DNA of 64,000 bases from Muribaculaceae bacterium (GTDB lineage Bacteria; Bacteroidota; Bacteroidia; Bacteroidales; Muribaculaceae): positions 57,850 to 121,849 of the forward strand of contig VSPG01000004.1 of NCBI GenBank assembly GCA_009775265.1, written 5' to 3'. The position numbers and the translations under genes were made by a program. Positions 8,353 to 17,919 of the stretch are shown piece after piece. Every line of letters begins with the position of its first letter. The stretch's first letter is position 1. The notes below the pieces were generated by a model. The model worked only from the letters and a program-made list of their open reading frames with translations. It had not been told where the DNA came from and ran no database searches.

Positions 8353-10032
8353 ATGGCATTACTTGACTGGATTGTCATCGCCCTGTTTTTCGTTGCCCTG
8401 ATAGGAATTATCGTATGGGTAATGCGCCAAAAACAAAACAACGCGGCCGACTATTTTCTCGGCGGCAAGGACGCCACGTGGATAGCCATCGGCGCCTCGA
8501 TTTTCGCATCCAACATCGGTTCGGAGCACCTCATCGGCCTTGCCGGCTCCGGCGCATCGAGCGGCATGGCCATGGCACATTGGGAAATACAAGGCTGGAT
8601 GATTCTTATCCTCGGATGGGCATTCGTCCCGTTCTATTCGCGCTCCATGGTATACACCATGCCCGAATTTCTTGAGAAACGATTCAACCCTCAGTCGCGC
8701 ACCATTCTTGCCACCATATCGCTCATCAGCTATGTGCTCACCAAAGTGGCCGTGACGGTGTACGCCGGCGGCCTTGTGTTCCAGCAGGTGTTTGGCATCG
8801 ACGAGCTTTGGGGCATCGATTTCTTCTGGATTGCGGCAGTGGGTCTCGTGCTCATCACAGCACTCTACACAGTGCTCGGCGGCATGAAATCCGTCCTCTA
8901 CACCTCCGTGCTCCAAACCCCCATACTGCTGCTCGGCTCGCTCATTATCCTTGTGCTCGGCCTCCGCGAACTCGGCGGTTGGGACGAAATGATGCGTATA
9001 TGCTCGGCTGTCAAAGTGAACGAATACGGCGACACCATGACAAACCTCATCCGCAACAACGCCGACCCGCAGTACCCGTGGCTCGGTGCGCTCGTAGGCT
9101 CTGCCGTAATCGGTTTCTGGTATTGGTGTACCGACCAGTTCATCGTCCAGCGCGTTCTTTCCGGCAAGGACGAGCGTGAGGCACGTCGCGGCACCATCTT
9201 CGGAGCCTACCTGAAGCTGCTGCCTGTGTTCCTGTTCCTCATCCCCGGCATGATAGCCTTCGCCCTGCATCAGAACCTCGGCGACTTCCTGCCCATGCTC
9301 CCCAACGGCTCCGTCAACTCCGACGCCGCCTTCCCCACACTCGTCGCAAAACTCCTCCCCGCAGGTGTGAAAGGTCTTATCGTGTGCGGCATCCTCGCCG
9401 CTCTCATGAGCTCGTTGGCTTCGCTTTTCAACTCATCGGCAGCCCTTTTCACCATCGACTTCTACCAGCGCTTCAAACCTGACACCGAGCCTAAAAAACT
9501 CGTGCGCATCGGCCAGGTGGCCACTGTGGCAATTGTAATCCTCGGCATACTCTGGATACCTGTGATGCGCTCCGTCGGCGACGTACTGTACCTTTATCTG
9601 CAAGACGTACAGTCGGTGCTCGCACCCGGCATCGCCGCCGCATTCCTCGTGGGCATACTCTGGAAGCGCGCCACAGCACAGGGTGGCATGTGGGCACTTA
9701 TCTCCGGTCTTGTAATCGGCCTCACACGCCTTGCCGCCAAAGTATATTACAGCAACGCCGGCGAAACCGGCGACAGCCTGTTCCGCAGCGTCTTCTACGA
9801 TTGCAACTGGCTCTTCTTCTGCGGCTGGATGCTTGTGTTCTGCCTTGTGGTGGCCATAATCGTATCGCTCTGCACCACAGCTCCCTCCCCCGAAAAAATA
9901 CGAGGACTGGTGTTCGGCACATCCACACCCGAACAGCGTGCCGCAACAAGAGCAAGCTGGAACAAGTGGGATGTCATACACTCCATTATCATCCTCAGCA
10001 TCACTGTAGCGTTCTACTATTATTTTTGGTAA
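8353..10032 (+). CDS. Sodium/sugar symporter, SGLT (SSS) family
   Basis: A 559-residue polytopic inner-membrane protein with about 13-14 hydrophobic segments. Its N-terminal pattern, including YFLGGKDATW and SNIGSEHLIGLAGSGA, is characteristic of the vSGLT branch of the sodium:solute symporter family. ALMSSLASLFNSSAALFTIDFY in the middle matches the conserved sodium-site helix region. It lies between galM and araD and ends 3 bp before araD, so it most likely imports L-arabinose. Xylose or galactose uptake is an alternative that sequence alone cannot settle. Confidence 0.9.
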   Translation: MALLDWIVIALFFVALIGIIVWVMRQKQNNAADYFLGGKDATWIAIGASIFASNIGSEHLIGLAGSGASSGMAMAHWEIQGWMILILGWAFVPFYSRSMVYTMPEFLEKRFNPQSRTILATISLISYVLTKVAVTVYAGGLVFQQVFGIDELWGIDFFWIAAVGLVLITALYTVLGGMKSVLYTSVLQTPILLLGSLIILVLGLRELGGWDEMMRICSAVKVNEYGDTMTNLIRNNADPQYPWLGALVGSAVIGFWYWCTDQFIVQRVLSGKDEREARRGTIFGAYLKLLPVFLFLIPGMIAFALHQNLGDFLPMLPNGSVNSDAAFPTLVAKLLPAGVKGLIVCGILAALMSSLASLFNSSAALFTIDFYQRFKPDTEPKKLVRIGQVATVAIVILGILWIPVMRSVGDVLYLYLQDVQSVLAPGIAAAFLVGILWKRATAQGGMWALISGLVIGLTRLAAKVYYSNAGETGDSLFRSVFYDCNWLFFCGWMLVFCLVVAIIVSLCTTAPSPEKIRGLVFGTSTPEQRAATRASWNKWDVIHSIIILSITVAFYYYFW

Positions 10033-10035
10033 ACA

Positions 10036-10728
10036 ATGTTGAAAGAACTAAAAGAAAAAGTATTCAAGGCCAATCTCGACCTTGTGCGCCATGGCCTCGT
10101 GATTTTCACATGGGGCAACGTCTCAGGCATCGACCGCGAACGCGGCCTGGTGGTAATCAAACCCAGCGGCGTGGACTACGACGCTATGAAGGCTTCGGAC
10201 ATGGTGGTGGTGGACCTCTCCACAGGCGAAGTGGTGGAGGGCGACCTGCGTCCCTCCAGCGACACTCCTACCCACCTTGCTATTTACCGCGCTTTCGCCG
10301 AGGCCGGAGGCGTGGTACACACCCATTCCACATACGCCACTGCATGGGCTCAGGCCGGACTCGACCTGCCCAACATCGGCACAACGCACGCAGACTATTT
10401 CCATGAGGCCATCCCCTGCACTCCCGACATGACGCAGGACGAGGTAAACGGCGATTACGAACTCGAGACCGGCCACGTGATAGTGCGCCGCTTCGAAGGC
10501 ATGAACCCGATGCACACCCCGGGCGTATTAGTCAAGAACCACGGCCCGTTCACATGGGGCAAATCGCCGGCCGACGCCGTACACAACGCCGTCGTGCTCG
10601 AACAGGTGGCAAAAATGGCCTACATAGCCAAGACTCTAAACCCCTCGCTCACCATGAACCCGCTGCTTGTGGAGAAGCACTATATGCGCAAGCACGGGCC
10701 GAACGCTTACTACGGACAAAAGAAATAA
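10036..10728 (+). CDS. araD: L-ribulose-5-phosphate 4-epimerase
   Basis: A 230-residue class II aldolase/epimerase of normal length. It has the substrate-binding TWGNVSGID loop near residue 30, the KPSGVDYD phosphate loop, the [12 protein letters not shown] zinc-binding histidine pair near residue 95, and the C-terminal [10 protein letters not shown] segment. It converts L-ribulose 5-phosphate to D-xylulose 5-phosphate, feeding the pentose phosphate pathway. It sits 3 bp after the symporter and 22 bp before araA in a tight arabinose operon. Confidence 0.96.
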   Translation: MLKELKEKVFKANLDLVRHGLVIFTWGNVSGIDRERGLVVIKPSGVDYDAMKASDMVVVDLSTGEVVEGDLRPSSDTPTHLAIYRAFAEAGGVVHTHSTYATAWAQAGLDLPNIGTTHADYFHEAIPCTPDMTQDEVNGDYELETGHVIVRRFEGMNPMHTPGVLVKNHGPFTWGKSPADAVHNAVVLEQVAKMAYIAKTLNPSLTMNPLLVEKHYMRKHGPNAYYGQKK

Positions 10729-10750
10729 CCCCCTCTAAACACATAAGATT

Positions 10751-12286
10751 ATGTATAGCAATTACGAAATATGGTGGATTACCGGCGCGCAGCTCCTCTA
10801 CGGAGGCGACGCCGTAGTGGCAGTCGACGCCCATTCCAAAGAAATGGTAGACGGCCTCAACGCTTCAGGCAACCTTCCCGTGAAAGTGGTGTACAAAGGC
10901 ACCGCCAACTCCTCGGCTGAAGTGGAAGCCCTGATGAAAGCCGCAAACAACGACGCGCGCTGCGCCGGCATCATCACATGGATGCACACATTCTCGCCTG
11001 CCAAAATGTGGATCCATGGCCTCAAATTGCTCAACAAGCCCATGCTCCATCTGCACACACAGTACAATGCAGAAATTCCTTGGGACACCATGGACATGGA
11101 CTTCATGAACCTGAACCAAAGCGCCCACGGCGACCGCGAATTCGGCCATATCTGCGCCCGCATGCGCGTACGCCGCAAAGTAGTCACCGGCTACTGGAAA
11201 AACGCCGCCACCCAGGAACGCATTGCCGTGTGGCAGCGCGTGTGTGTGGCGTGGGCCGACTCTCAGGACATGCGCATAATACGCTTCGGCGACCAGATGA
11301 ACAACGTGGCCGTAACCGACGGCGACAAGGTGGAAGCCGAAATCCGTCTCGGCTACCATGTGGACTACATGCCCTTCAGCGAGGTGATGCCTTACTTCGA
11401 CGCAATAAAAGATGAGGACGTCGACGGACTCGTTGACGAATACTTCCGTCTGTACGCTCACGACATAGGCATCGAAGACCGCGACTCGCAGGAATACCGC
11501 AAAGTATGGAACTCCGCAAAAGCCGAGCTTACCCTGCGCGCCGTGCTCAAAGCCACCGGAGCAAAAGCTTTCACAACCAACTTCGACGACCTGGGCGACG
11601 TGAACGTCGACGCGACCGGACGCGGATTCGACCAGATTCCCGGCCTCGCCTCACAGCGCCTGATGGCTGAAGGCTACGGCTTCGGAGCCGAAGGCGACTG
11701 GAAATCGGCCGCTCTCTACCGTACTCTATGGGTTATGACTCAAGGCATGGCCGGCGGATGCTCGTTCCTGGAAGACTACACCCTTAATTTCGACGACAAG
11801 CAGAGCTCCATCCTTCAGGCACACATGCTTGAAGTGTGCCCGCTCATCGCAGAGGAACGTCCCCGCCTCGAAGTCCACCATCTGGGCATCGGAGTGCGAA
11901 AGACTCCGACAGCACGACTCGTCTTCACTTCCAAACCCGGAACAGGCGTCACAGCCACCGTAGTCGACATGGGCAACCGCTTCCGCCTTATCGTCAACGA
12001 CGTGGAATGCATCAAGAGCAAGCCTCTGCCCAAACTTCCTGTGGCTTCGGCTCTTTGGGTACCCATGCCCGATTTCGAGACCGGCGCGACAGCATGGATT
12101 CTCGCAGGCGGCACACACCATTCCTGCTTCAGCTACGACATCACCCCGGAATATTGGGAGGATTACGCCGAAATAGCAGGAGTCGAGATGCTGCACATAG
12201 ACAAAAACACCACCATCGAGGGCTTCAAAAACCAGATTCGCATGGGCGAGGTGTACTATATGCTTAACCGCTCGCTCTACCTGTAA
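10751..12286 (+). CDS. araA: L-arabinose isomerase
   Basis: A 511-residue cytosolic isomerase. The N terminus ([16 protein letters not shown]) matches the AraA consensus. [12 protein letters not shown], the Glu-rich metal site near residue 305 (TTNFDDLGD and downstream) and [12 protein letters not shown] near the C terminus are family features. It converts L-arabinose to L-ribulose. Its stop overlaps the start of the downstream kinase (TAATG), which implies translational coupling. Confidence 0.96.
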   Translation: MYSNYEIWWITGAQLLYGGDAVVAVDAHSKEMVDGLNASGNLPVKVVYKGTANSSAEVEALMKAANNDARCAGIITWMHTFSPAKMWIHGLKLLNKPMLHLHTQYNAEIPWDTMDMDFMNLNQSAHGDREFGHICARMRVRRKVVTGYWKNAATQERIAVWQRVCVAWADSQDMRIIRFGDQMNNVAVTDGDKVEAEIRLGYHVDYMPFSEVMPYFDAIKDEDVDGLVDEYFRLYAHDIGIEDRDSQEYRKVWNSAKAELTLRAVLKATGAKAFTTNFDDLGDVNVDATGRGFDQIPGLASQRLMAEGYGFGAEGDWKSAALYRTLWVMTQGMAGGCSFLEDYTLNFDDKQSSILQAHMLEVCPLIAEERPRLEVHHLGIGVRKTPTARLVFTSKPGTGVTATVVDMGNRFRLIVNDVECIKSKPLPKLPVASALWVPMPDFETGATAWILAGGTHHSCFSYDITPEYWEDYAEIAGVEMLHIDKNTTIEGFKNQIRMGEVYYMLNRSLYL

Positions 12287-13881
12287 TGACAGCCGAAGCA
12301 AAGAACACCATCGAGCAAGGACGCGCCGTATTGGGCATAGAGTTTGGCTCCACACGCATAAAAGCCGTCCTTACCGACGAGCGCAACCGTCCGATAGCAC
12401 AAGGATGCCACGAATGGGAGAACCAGCTCGCCGACGGCCTGTGGACCTACAGCACCGAAGCCATATGGTACGGGCTACAGGACTGCTACGCCAACCTCCG
12501 CGCCAACGTGCGAAAGCTCTACGACACCGAGATTGAACAGCTTGCAGCCATCGGTATAAGCGCAATGATGCACGGCTACATGGCCTTCGATTCCGATGCC
12601 CGCATCCTTGTCCCGTTCCGCACATGGCGCAACACCAACACCGGGGCCGCTGCCGCAGAACTCTCCGAACTGTTCTGCTACAATATCCCGTTGCGGTGGA
12701 GCATCTCACATCTGTATCAGGCGATACTGAACGACGAGCCGCACGTGAAGGACATCGACTTCCTCACCACGCTTGCCGGCTACATACACTGGCAACTCAC
12801 CGGACGCCGCGTGCTCGGCGTAGGCGATGCCTCGGGCATGCTGCCCGTCGACCCCGCCACGAAAGACTACGATGCGTCTATGATAGAGAAATTCGACAGA
12901 CTCGTAGAGCCGAAAGGCTACCCGTGGGTTCTGCGTTCCATTCTGCCTGAAGCCATAGTGGCAGGCAAGGATGCAGGACGGCTCACCGAGGAAGGCGCCC
13001 GCCGCATCGACGTGTCCGGCCATCTCAAGGCCGGCGCCCCGCTGTGTCCGCCGGAAGGCGACGCCGGCACAGGCATGGTGGCCACCAATGCCGTGCTGCC
13101 CCGCACAGGAAATGTCTCGGCCGGCACATCGTCTTTCTCCATGATAGTGCTTGAAAAGAACCTGTCCAGACCCTATGATGTGATAGACATGGTGACGACG
13201 CCCGACGGCAATCTCGTGGCCATGGTGCACTGCAACAACTGCACTTCCGACCTCAATGCATGGGTTGGCCTGTTCAAGGAGTACCAGCAACTGCTCGGCA
13301 TACCCGTAGACATGAACGAAGTGTATGGCAAACTCTACGAGAATGCCCTTAAAGGTGCGCCCGACTGCGGCGGACTGCTTGCCTACAACTATTTCTCAGG
13401 CGAGCCCATTACCAGCCTTACCGAAGGACGACCCATGTTCGTGCGCTCGGCTTCGGACAAGTTCACCCTTGCCAACTTCATGCGTGCCAACCTATATGCA
13501 TCCGTAGCTGTCCTGAAAATCGGCAACGACATCCTCTTCAACGAAGAACACGTTGAAGTGGACCGCATCACAGCCCACGGAGGCCTGTTCAAGACAGCAG
13601 GCGTAGGGCAGAGCATTCTTGCCGCCGCGCTCAATTCGCCAATATCCGTAATGGAAACTGCCGGCGAAGGCGGAGCATGGGGCATAGCTTTATTGGCATC
13701 GTACATGGTGAACAACACCAAAGGACAGTCGCTCCCGGCATTCCTGAACGATGCCGTGTTTGTCGGGCAGAGCGCAACGGAAATGGCACCCGACCCCGAC
13801 GCCGTGGCAGGTTTCAACGCCTACATCAAGCGCTACTGCAACGGTCTCGCCGTCGAACGAGCCGCCGTAGACACACTCTGA
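12286..13881 (+). CDS. araB: Ribulokinase (FGGY carbohydrate kinase)
   Basis: A 531-residue FGGY-family kinase with the N-terminal ATPase-fold motif [15 protein letters not shown] and the C-terminal [15 protein letters not shown] block. It overlaps the araA stop codon by one base. Position in a galM-symporter-araD-araA operon supports phosphorylation of L-ribulose to L-ribulose 5-phosphate. The protein belongs to the Bacteroidetes FGGY type, which differs somewhat from the E. coli AraB sequence, so the symbol rests on context plus family. A strong terminator follows within 24 bp. Confidence 0.88.
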   Translation: MTAEAKNTIEQGRAVLGIEFGSTRIKAVLTDERNRPIAQGCHEWENQLADGLWTYSTEAIWYGLQDCYANLRANVRKLYDTEIEQLAAIGISAMMHGYMAFDSDARILVPFRTWRNTNTGAAAAELSELFCYNIPLRWSISHLYQAILNDEPHVKDIDFLTTLAGYIHWQLTGRRVLGVGDASGMLPVDPATKDYDASMIEKFDRLVEPKGYPWVLRSILPEAIVAGKDAGRLTEEGARRIDVSGHLKAGAPLCPPEGDAGTGMVATNAVLPRTGNVSAGTSSFSMIVLEKNLSRPYDVIDMVTTPDGNLVAMVHCNNCTSDLNAWVGLFKEYQQLLGIPVDMNEVYGKLYENALKGAPDCGGLLAYNYFSGEPITSLTEGRPMFVRSASDKFTLANFMRANLYASVAVLKIGNDILFNEEHVEVDRITAHGGLFKTAGVGQSILAAALNSPISVMETAGEGGAWGIALLASYMVNNTKGQSLPAFLNDAVFVGQSATEMAPDPDAVAGFNAYIKRYCNGLAVERAAVDTL

Positions 13882-13904
13882 CACTTCTTGGAAATATCAT
13901 TTCA

Positions 13905-13938
13905 CGAGGCCGCACCACCATGTGCGGTCTCGTTTTTT
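13905..13938 (+). terminator. Terminator of the arabinose operon
   Basis: An 11-bp stem (CGAGGCCGCAC / GTGCGGTCTCG, one G-U pair) with a 6-nt loop, followed by TTTTTTAT. Confidence 0.93.
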
Positions 13939-14027
13939 ATCTATCGCAGCCATTCAAAAATACCATTGCACACCGCCGTGGAATCTTCGTGATATTTGTT
14001 CCTTTGCACAAATAAAAACCGATACAT

Positions 14028-14228
14028 ATGATTACACCTATGACAATATGGCTCTGTGTTGCGGGAAGCGTACTGGGCCTCATAGCACTACGGCTTGTCA
14101 ACATCGCTGCAAAAAACGGATTTTTCAGGCATCCGGTCTTTGATACAGGTACAGAACGCGAAGAAATATGGATTCCGGGCGACCCCCTGCCCCACGAAAC
14201 CTGCGACGATTATGACGACGATTTCTGA
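14028..14228 (+). CDS. Small membrane protein upstream of the ThrE-type exporter
   Basis: A 66-residue ORF with one hydrophobic helix (about residues 6-26) and a very acidic tail ending in DDYDDDF. It follows an AT-rich leader and overlaps the start of the downstream ThrE-N gene by 17 bp, which suggests translational coupling. I do not recognise a family. It might be a subunit or regulator of the exporter; alternatively it could be a fortuitous leader ORF. The overlap and the start codon position favour a real gene. Confidence 0.5.
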   Translation: MITPMTIWLCVAGSVLGLIALRLVNIAAKNGFFRHPVFDTGTEREEIWIPGDPLPHETCDDYDDDF

Positions 14229-14985
14229 CACTGCCGAAACCGGGCGCTTTCTTTGCGACTACGCGGCATGTCTGCTGCGTAGCGGAGCCACCTGCATACG
14301 CCTTGAAAAAAACGTGCAGCGGATGGCCGAACGCTGGCATCTGAATGCCGCGCTTACCATCATGCCGCGCAACATACACCTATCTGTCTGCACCCGCGAC
14401 GGCGGAGAAAGCACCATGTACATGTCGCCTGCCGGACCGTCCGCAATAAGCTACGACATAGTCGCACGTCTCAGCCGTCTCAGCTGGGACGTCGCCGACG
14501 GCACTGTAGACGTAGGTCGCGCGCGCAGCATACTCGCCGAAACGGAGCGTACGCCAGCCGCAGGTAAATGGTGGGTACTCCTTGCTGTGTCATTCGCCAA
14601 TGCATCGTTCTGCCGCCTTTTCGGAGGCGATTGCGCAGCCATGGCCATAGTCTTTTTCGCAACCATGGCAGGATACTACGTGAAACAGACCATGCTTGCC
14701 GCGCATGCCGACGTACGCATTGTTTTCGCCGTCTGCGCATTCATTTCATCAGTTCTTGGCGCAACCGGCAGTCTGTTCTCCATTGGCTCTACTCCTGAAA
14801 TAGCCATAGCCACGAGCGTGCTCTATCTTGTGCCGGGCATTCCCTTCCTTAACGCATTCAGCGACATGCTCGACCGACACTACATCTGTTTCTTCAGCCG
14901 TATGACCGATGCCGTCATCCTCACCTGCTGCCTGTCTCTCGGCCTTTGCGCCGGAATGTCACTGATGCGGGCAGGCATGTTTTAG
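14212..14985 (+). CDS. Threonine/serine exporter, N-terminal-type subunit (DUF1212)
   Basis: A 257-residue protein from the ATG at 14212. A longer in-frame start at 14095 would lie deep inside the upstream small ORF and adds a segment unlike the family. The cytosolic N-terminal domain (ETGRFLCDYAACLLRSGATCIRLEKNV) is typical of ThrE/DUF1212, followed by about five transmembrane helices with the conserved YLVPGIPFLNAFSD motif. Together with the next gene it forms a split version of the ThrE exporter, predicted to export small amino acids. The substrate is not shown by the sequence. Confidence 0.85.
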   Translation: MTTISDTAETGRFLCDYAACLLRSGATCIRLEKNVQRMAERWHLNAALTIMPRNIHLSVCTRDGGESTMYMSPAGPSAISYDIVARLSRLSWDVADGTVDVGRARSILAETERTPAAGKWWVLLAVSFANASFCRLFGGDCAAMAIVFFATMAGYYVKQTMLAAHADVRIVFAVCAFISSVLGATGSLFSIGSTPEIAIATSVLYLVPGIPFLNAFSDMLDRHYICFFSRMTDAVILTCCLSLGLCAGMSLMRAGMF

Positions 14986-15013
14986 AACTTGGTTCTTAGT
15001 AAAAAACCACGTA

Positions 15014-15508
15014 ATGATAGCCGATATTTTACAAGATGCATTCTTTGCCGCGATAGCCGCCATCGGTTTCGCGTCTATAAGCAACCCGCCGCGCAACACC
15101 TATCTGTATTGTGCCATAATTGCAGCCATAGGCCACTCTCTGCGATTTGTCCTCATGCAGAGTATGCTTGGCCTGCATATAGTGGCAGCCACGGGCATCG
15201 CTGCTTTTGCCGTCGGGCTGGCGGCAGTGCTTGTGTCGCCACGGGCTCGCATCCCCGCCGAAACATTCTTGTTTCCGTCGCTGCTGCCGATGATTCCCGG
15301 AATATACGCTTACAAGGCGTTCGGCGGCCTTGCCATGTGCCTTCTGCATAAAAACGAAACGGACTTCATGCATTATTTCTACCTTTTTGCCGACAACGGC
15401 CTCACTTGCGTGTTTATAATATTGGCAATGGTCGTAGGAGCCACAATGCCTATATTCATGTTCAAACATATCTCGTTCCGTGCCACAAGAAACACGGATG
15501 ATTTGTAA
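15014..15508 (+). CDS. Threonine/serine exporter, C-terminal-type subunit (DUF3815/ThrE_2)
   Basis: A 164-residue protein of four to five hydrophobic helices, with FASISNPPRNTYLYC near the N terminus and FLFPSLLPMIPGIYAYKA in the middle, both typical of the ThrE_2 family. It lies 28 bp after the ThrE-N gene. In actinobacteria the two halves are fused; here they are separate, as is usual in Bacteroidetes. Its stop codon overlaps the promoter -7 box of the following LysR gene. Confidence 0.85.
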   Translation: MIADILQDAFFAAIAAIGFASISNPPRNTYLYCAIIAAIGHSLRFVLMQSMLGLHIVAATGIAAFAVGLAAVLVSPRARIPAETFLFPSLLPMIPGIYAYKAFGGLAMCLLHKNETDFMHYFYLFADNGLTCVFIILAMVVGATMPIFMFKHISFRATRNTDDL

Positions 15509-15514
15509 CTTTGC
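15506..15514 (+). promoter_or_regulatory. -7 element of the LysR-type regulator gene
   Basis: TAACTTTGC whose first three bases are the stop codon of the preceding gene. Only 10 bp separate it from the ATG at 15525, so the transcript would be nearly leaderless. Confidence 0.65.
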
Positions 15515-15524
15515 ACCAGCAATT

Positions 15525-16427
15525 ATGGAACTACGCCAATTAAAATACTTCGTAAAGGTGGCCGAGACTCTGAACTTCTCGGAAGCCGCCAAGGAACTTT
15601 TCATCACACAAAGCACACTGTCGCAACAGATAAAACAGCTTGAAGCCGAGATAAACGCACAACTCCTCCAGCGCAACAGCCACGGGGTGGCACTCACCGA
15701 GGCCGGAGCCGAACTCCTCCCCTACGCCAGACGCACAATATGCGATGCCGAAATGTGCCGTCAGCGCATGTTCGACCTTCAGGATCTGCTCACTGGCACA
15801 CTGAACATCGGCGTCACATACTCTTTCGCGCCGATTCTCACCGAAAGCATATTCACATTCATGAAGCAATACCCCGGAGTGAAACTCAATGTGTTTTACA
15901 AACCCATGGCCGAACTCATGGATATGCTGCGCCGCCGCCAAGTAGATTTCGTGCTCGCTTTCAAACCCTCGGAAACCATGGAAGGCATAGAATCGCACGT
16001 GCTTTTTCAGAACTATCTTGCAGCGATAGCGAATCCCTCGCATCCTATAGCCGGACTGCCCAAGGTCAGAATCGAGGACGTGGCACGCTACAGCCTCGCT
16101 CTGCCGTCGAAAGGGCTACAGGCGCGAAATGCCCTCGACACACTGCTGGAGCGTAATCCGTGCGAGCTGAAAATACGCATTGAGCTCAACGATCCCCATA
16201 TCCTGCTCGACCTGATACGCCGCAGCACACTCGTCACCGTGCTTGCCGAAGCCTCCATACACAACCAGAACGGAGTCAAAGCCATTCCGCTCGACGTGCC
16301 CGGAGGCGAAATGTCAGGCTGTGTGCACATCCTCAAAGACAGCTACCGCAAACGCTCCATGCAGGTGTTCATAACACTTCTGAGCGAGTCAATGGCCGTT
16401 CGAGAACGCGCCAACGCATGGATTTGA
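15525..16427 (+). CDS. LysR-family transcriptional regulator
   Basis: 300 residues from the ATG at 15525. An upstream in-frame start at 15480 would precede the promoter element and is rejected. The N-terminal winged HTH (MELRQLKYFVKVAETLNFSE, then KELFITQSTLSQQIKQLE) is classic LysR. Residues ~90-290 form the periplasmic-binding-protein-like effector domain. It has its own promoter and precedes an NhaC-type antiporter, which also has its own promoter. The target genes and effector are unknown; the flanking exporter and antiporter genes are the obvious candidates. Confidence 0.93.
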   Translation: MELRQLKYFVKVAETLNFSEAAKELFITQSTLSQQIKQLEAEINAQLLQRNSHGVALTEAGAELLPYARRTICDAEMCRQRMFDLQDLLTGTLNIGVTYSFAPILTESIFTFMKQYPGVKLNVFYKPMAELMDMLRRRQVDFVLAFKPSETMEGIESHVLFQNYLAAIANPSHPIAGLPKVRIEDVARYSLALPSKGLQARNALDTLLERNPCELKIRIELNDPHILLDLIRRSTLVTVLAEASIHNQNGVKAIPLDVPGGEMSGCVHILKDSYRKRSMQVFITLLSESMAVRERANAWI

Positions 16428-16446
16428 CGGATAAACGTGTTTTTCG

Positions 16447-16455
16447 TAACTTTGC
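16447..16455 (+). promoter_or_regulatory. -7 element of the NhaC-type antiporter gene
   Basis: TAACTTTGC, 19 bp upstream of the ATG at 16475 and 20 bp past the LysR stop. Its position decides the start: the in-frame codon at 16418 lies upstream of this box. Confidence 0.65.
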
Positions 16456-16474
16456 GGAAAATTCCGTAAATTAC

Positions 16475-17770
16475 ATGACTGAAAACGCATCCCCGACCGG
16501 CATCGGGACATGCCGCGGGCTTATGGCTCTTTCGCCTATTTTTGTGTTCGCCGCATTATACCTCGGCACATCTGTCGCAGCCAGAGATTTCTATGCTATG
16601 CCGCTGTCGCTTGCCTTCGTGGCGGCCTCGGCATGGGCTGTCGTCATCGGTCGCGGACATGGCAGTTTCGCCGCACGCATCGAGCAGTTCTCGCGAGCGG
16701 CCGGGTCAACAAATATCCTGAGCATGATATGGATATTTATCCTTGCAGGCGCATTCGCATCGCTGGCCTCCGGCATAGGAGCGATAGAAGCCACCGTCAA
16801 CCTGGCGTTGCGCTATCTTCCTTTGGGATTCATGGTGCCCGGCCTGTTCCTTGCCGCATGCTTCATATCGCTGTCCATAGGCACATCTGTGGGCACTGTG
16901 GTTGCACTTACGCCCTTGGCTGTGGAAATCGCATCGGAAAGCGGAAATGAAGTGGGAATGCTCGTCGCAGCACTGCTTGGAGGCGCTTTTTTCGGCGACA
17001 ACCTGTCGTTTATTTCCGACACTACCATCGCAGCCACCCGCTCGCAGAACGTGCCGATGAACGCCAAATTCCGCGCCAACCTCGCCATAGTATTGCCGGC
17101 CGCCATAGCCACCCTTGCCATATATGTGTTCGTAGGGGCGCACACTTCCGACTACACCCCTTCCACAGAATGCAACTATTGGCTCGTAATTCCATATATA
17201 GCCGTACTCGTAATGGCTGTAGCCGGCGTGAACGTCAACATCGTGCTTGTCACGGGTATATTGGCCTCTATTACGATAGGCCTGTCATACAGCATCGCGC
17301 CGGGAGCCATGGCTCGCGCCATGGGTAATGGAATCGACGGCATGGGAGGCCTCATCGTGGTGACGCTGCTTGCGGCCGGAATGCTCGGGCTTATAAAAGA
17401 TTACGGAGGCATCGACTGGATGCTCGGAGCCATGACACGGCATGTTTCAGGCAGCCGGGGAGCTAAAGCCACGATGCTGCTGCTCGTAGGAGCGGTGAAC
17501 GCATGCACTGCCAACAACACCGTGGCCATAATCACAGTAGGCTCCATAAGCCGTGGCATCGCGGAACGATTCGGTATTGCACGCGTACGCGCCGCAAGCA
17601 TTCTCGACACCGGCTCCTGCATCGTTCAGTGCCTTATTCCTTATGGGGCGCAGACTCTGCTTGCCACCGGCATGGCCGGAATCAGTCCCGCCGAGCCGTG
17701 GCCGTGGCTCTACTACCCATGGGCGCTGCTCATATGTGTGGTCGCCGCAATTGTACTCCGCCGCAATTAA
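16475..17770 (+). CDS. nhaC: Na+/H+ antiporter, NhaC family
   Basis: 431 residues from the ATG at 16475, with about 11-12 membrane helices. SIGTSVGTVVALTPLAVEIA and GGAFFGDNLSFISDTTIAATRSQ are the diagnostic central NhaC motifs, the latter with the conserved Asp residues in the ion path. The C-terminal half has NACTANNTVAIITVG. It is predicted to exchange external protons for internal Na+. Other NhaC-superfamily members exchange amino or organic acids, so the substrate is not certain. Confidence 0.85.
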   Translation: MTENASPTGIGTCRGLMALSPIFVFAALYLGTSVAARDFYAMPLSLAFVAASAWAVVIGRGHGSFAARIEQFSRAAGSTNILSMIWIFILAGAFASLASGIGAIEATVNLALRYLPLGFMVPGLFLAACFISLSIGTSVGTVVALTPLAVEIASESGNEVGMLVAALLGGAFFGDNLSFISDTTIAATRSQNVPMNAKFRANLAIVLPAAIATLAIYVFVGAHTSDYTPSTECNYWLVIPYIAVLVMAVAGVNVNIVLVTGILASITIGLSYSIAPGAMARAMGNGIDGMGGLIVVTLLAAGMLGLIKDYGGIDWMLGAMTRHVSGSRGAKATMLLLVGAVNACTANNTVAIITVGSISRGIAERFGIARVRAASILDTGSCIVQCLIPYGAQTLLATGMAGISPAEPWPWLYYPWALLICVVAAIVLRRN

Positions 17771-17783
17771 GAAATTGTTTAAT

Positions 17784-17823
17784 AATAAAAAGAGCCCGCC
17801 GGCTCAGATGAGAGTTGGCGGGC
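17784..17823 (-). terminator. Terminator downstream of the hexuronate transporter operon
   Basis: A 7-bp stem GCCCGCC / GGCGGGC with a 16-nt loop. On the minus strand it is followed by TCTTTTTATTATT. It lies about 97 bp past the transporter stop. On the plus strand no U tract follows, so it serves the minus-strand operon. Confidence 0.7.
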
Positions 17824-17919
17824 GGAGAAGGTTATCGACTATTCTCAAGCCTTGACTTTTTAATAACGTCAGCAAAATGCCTTCTCTTGCTATTAAAAAC
17901 ATCAGGCCGCAGAAATGGT

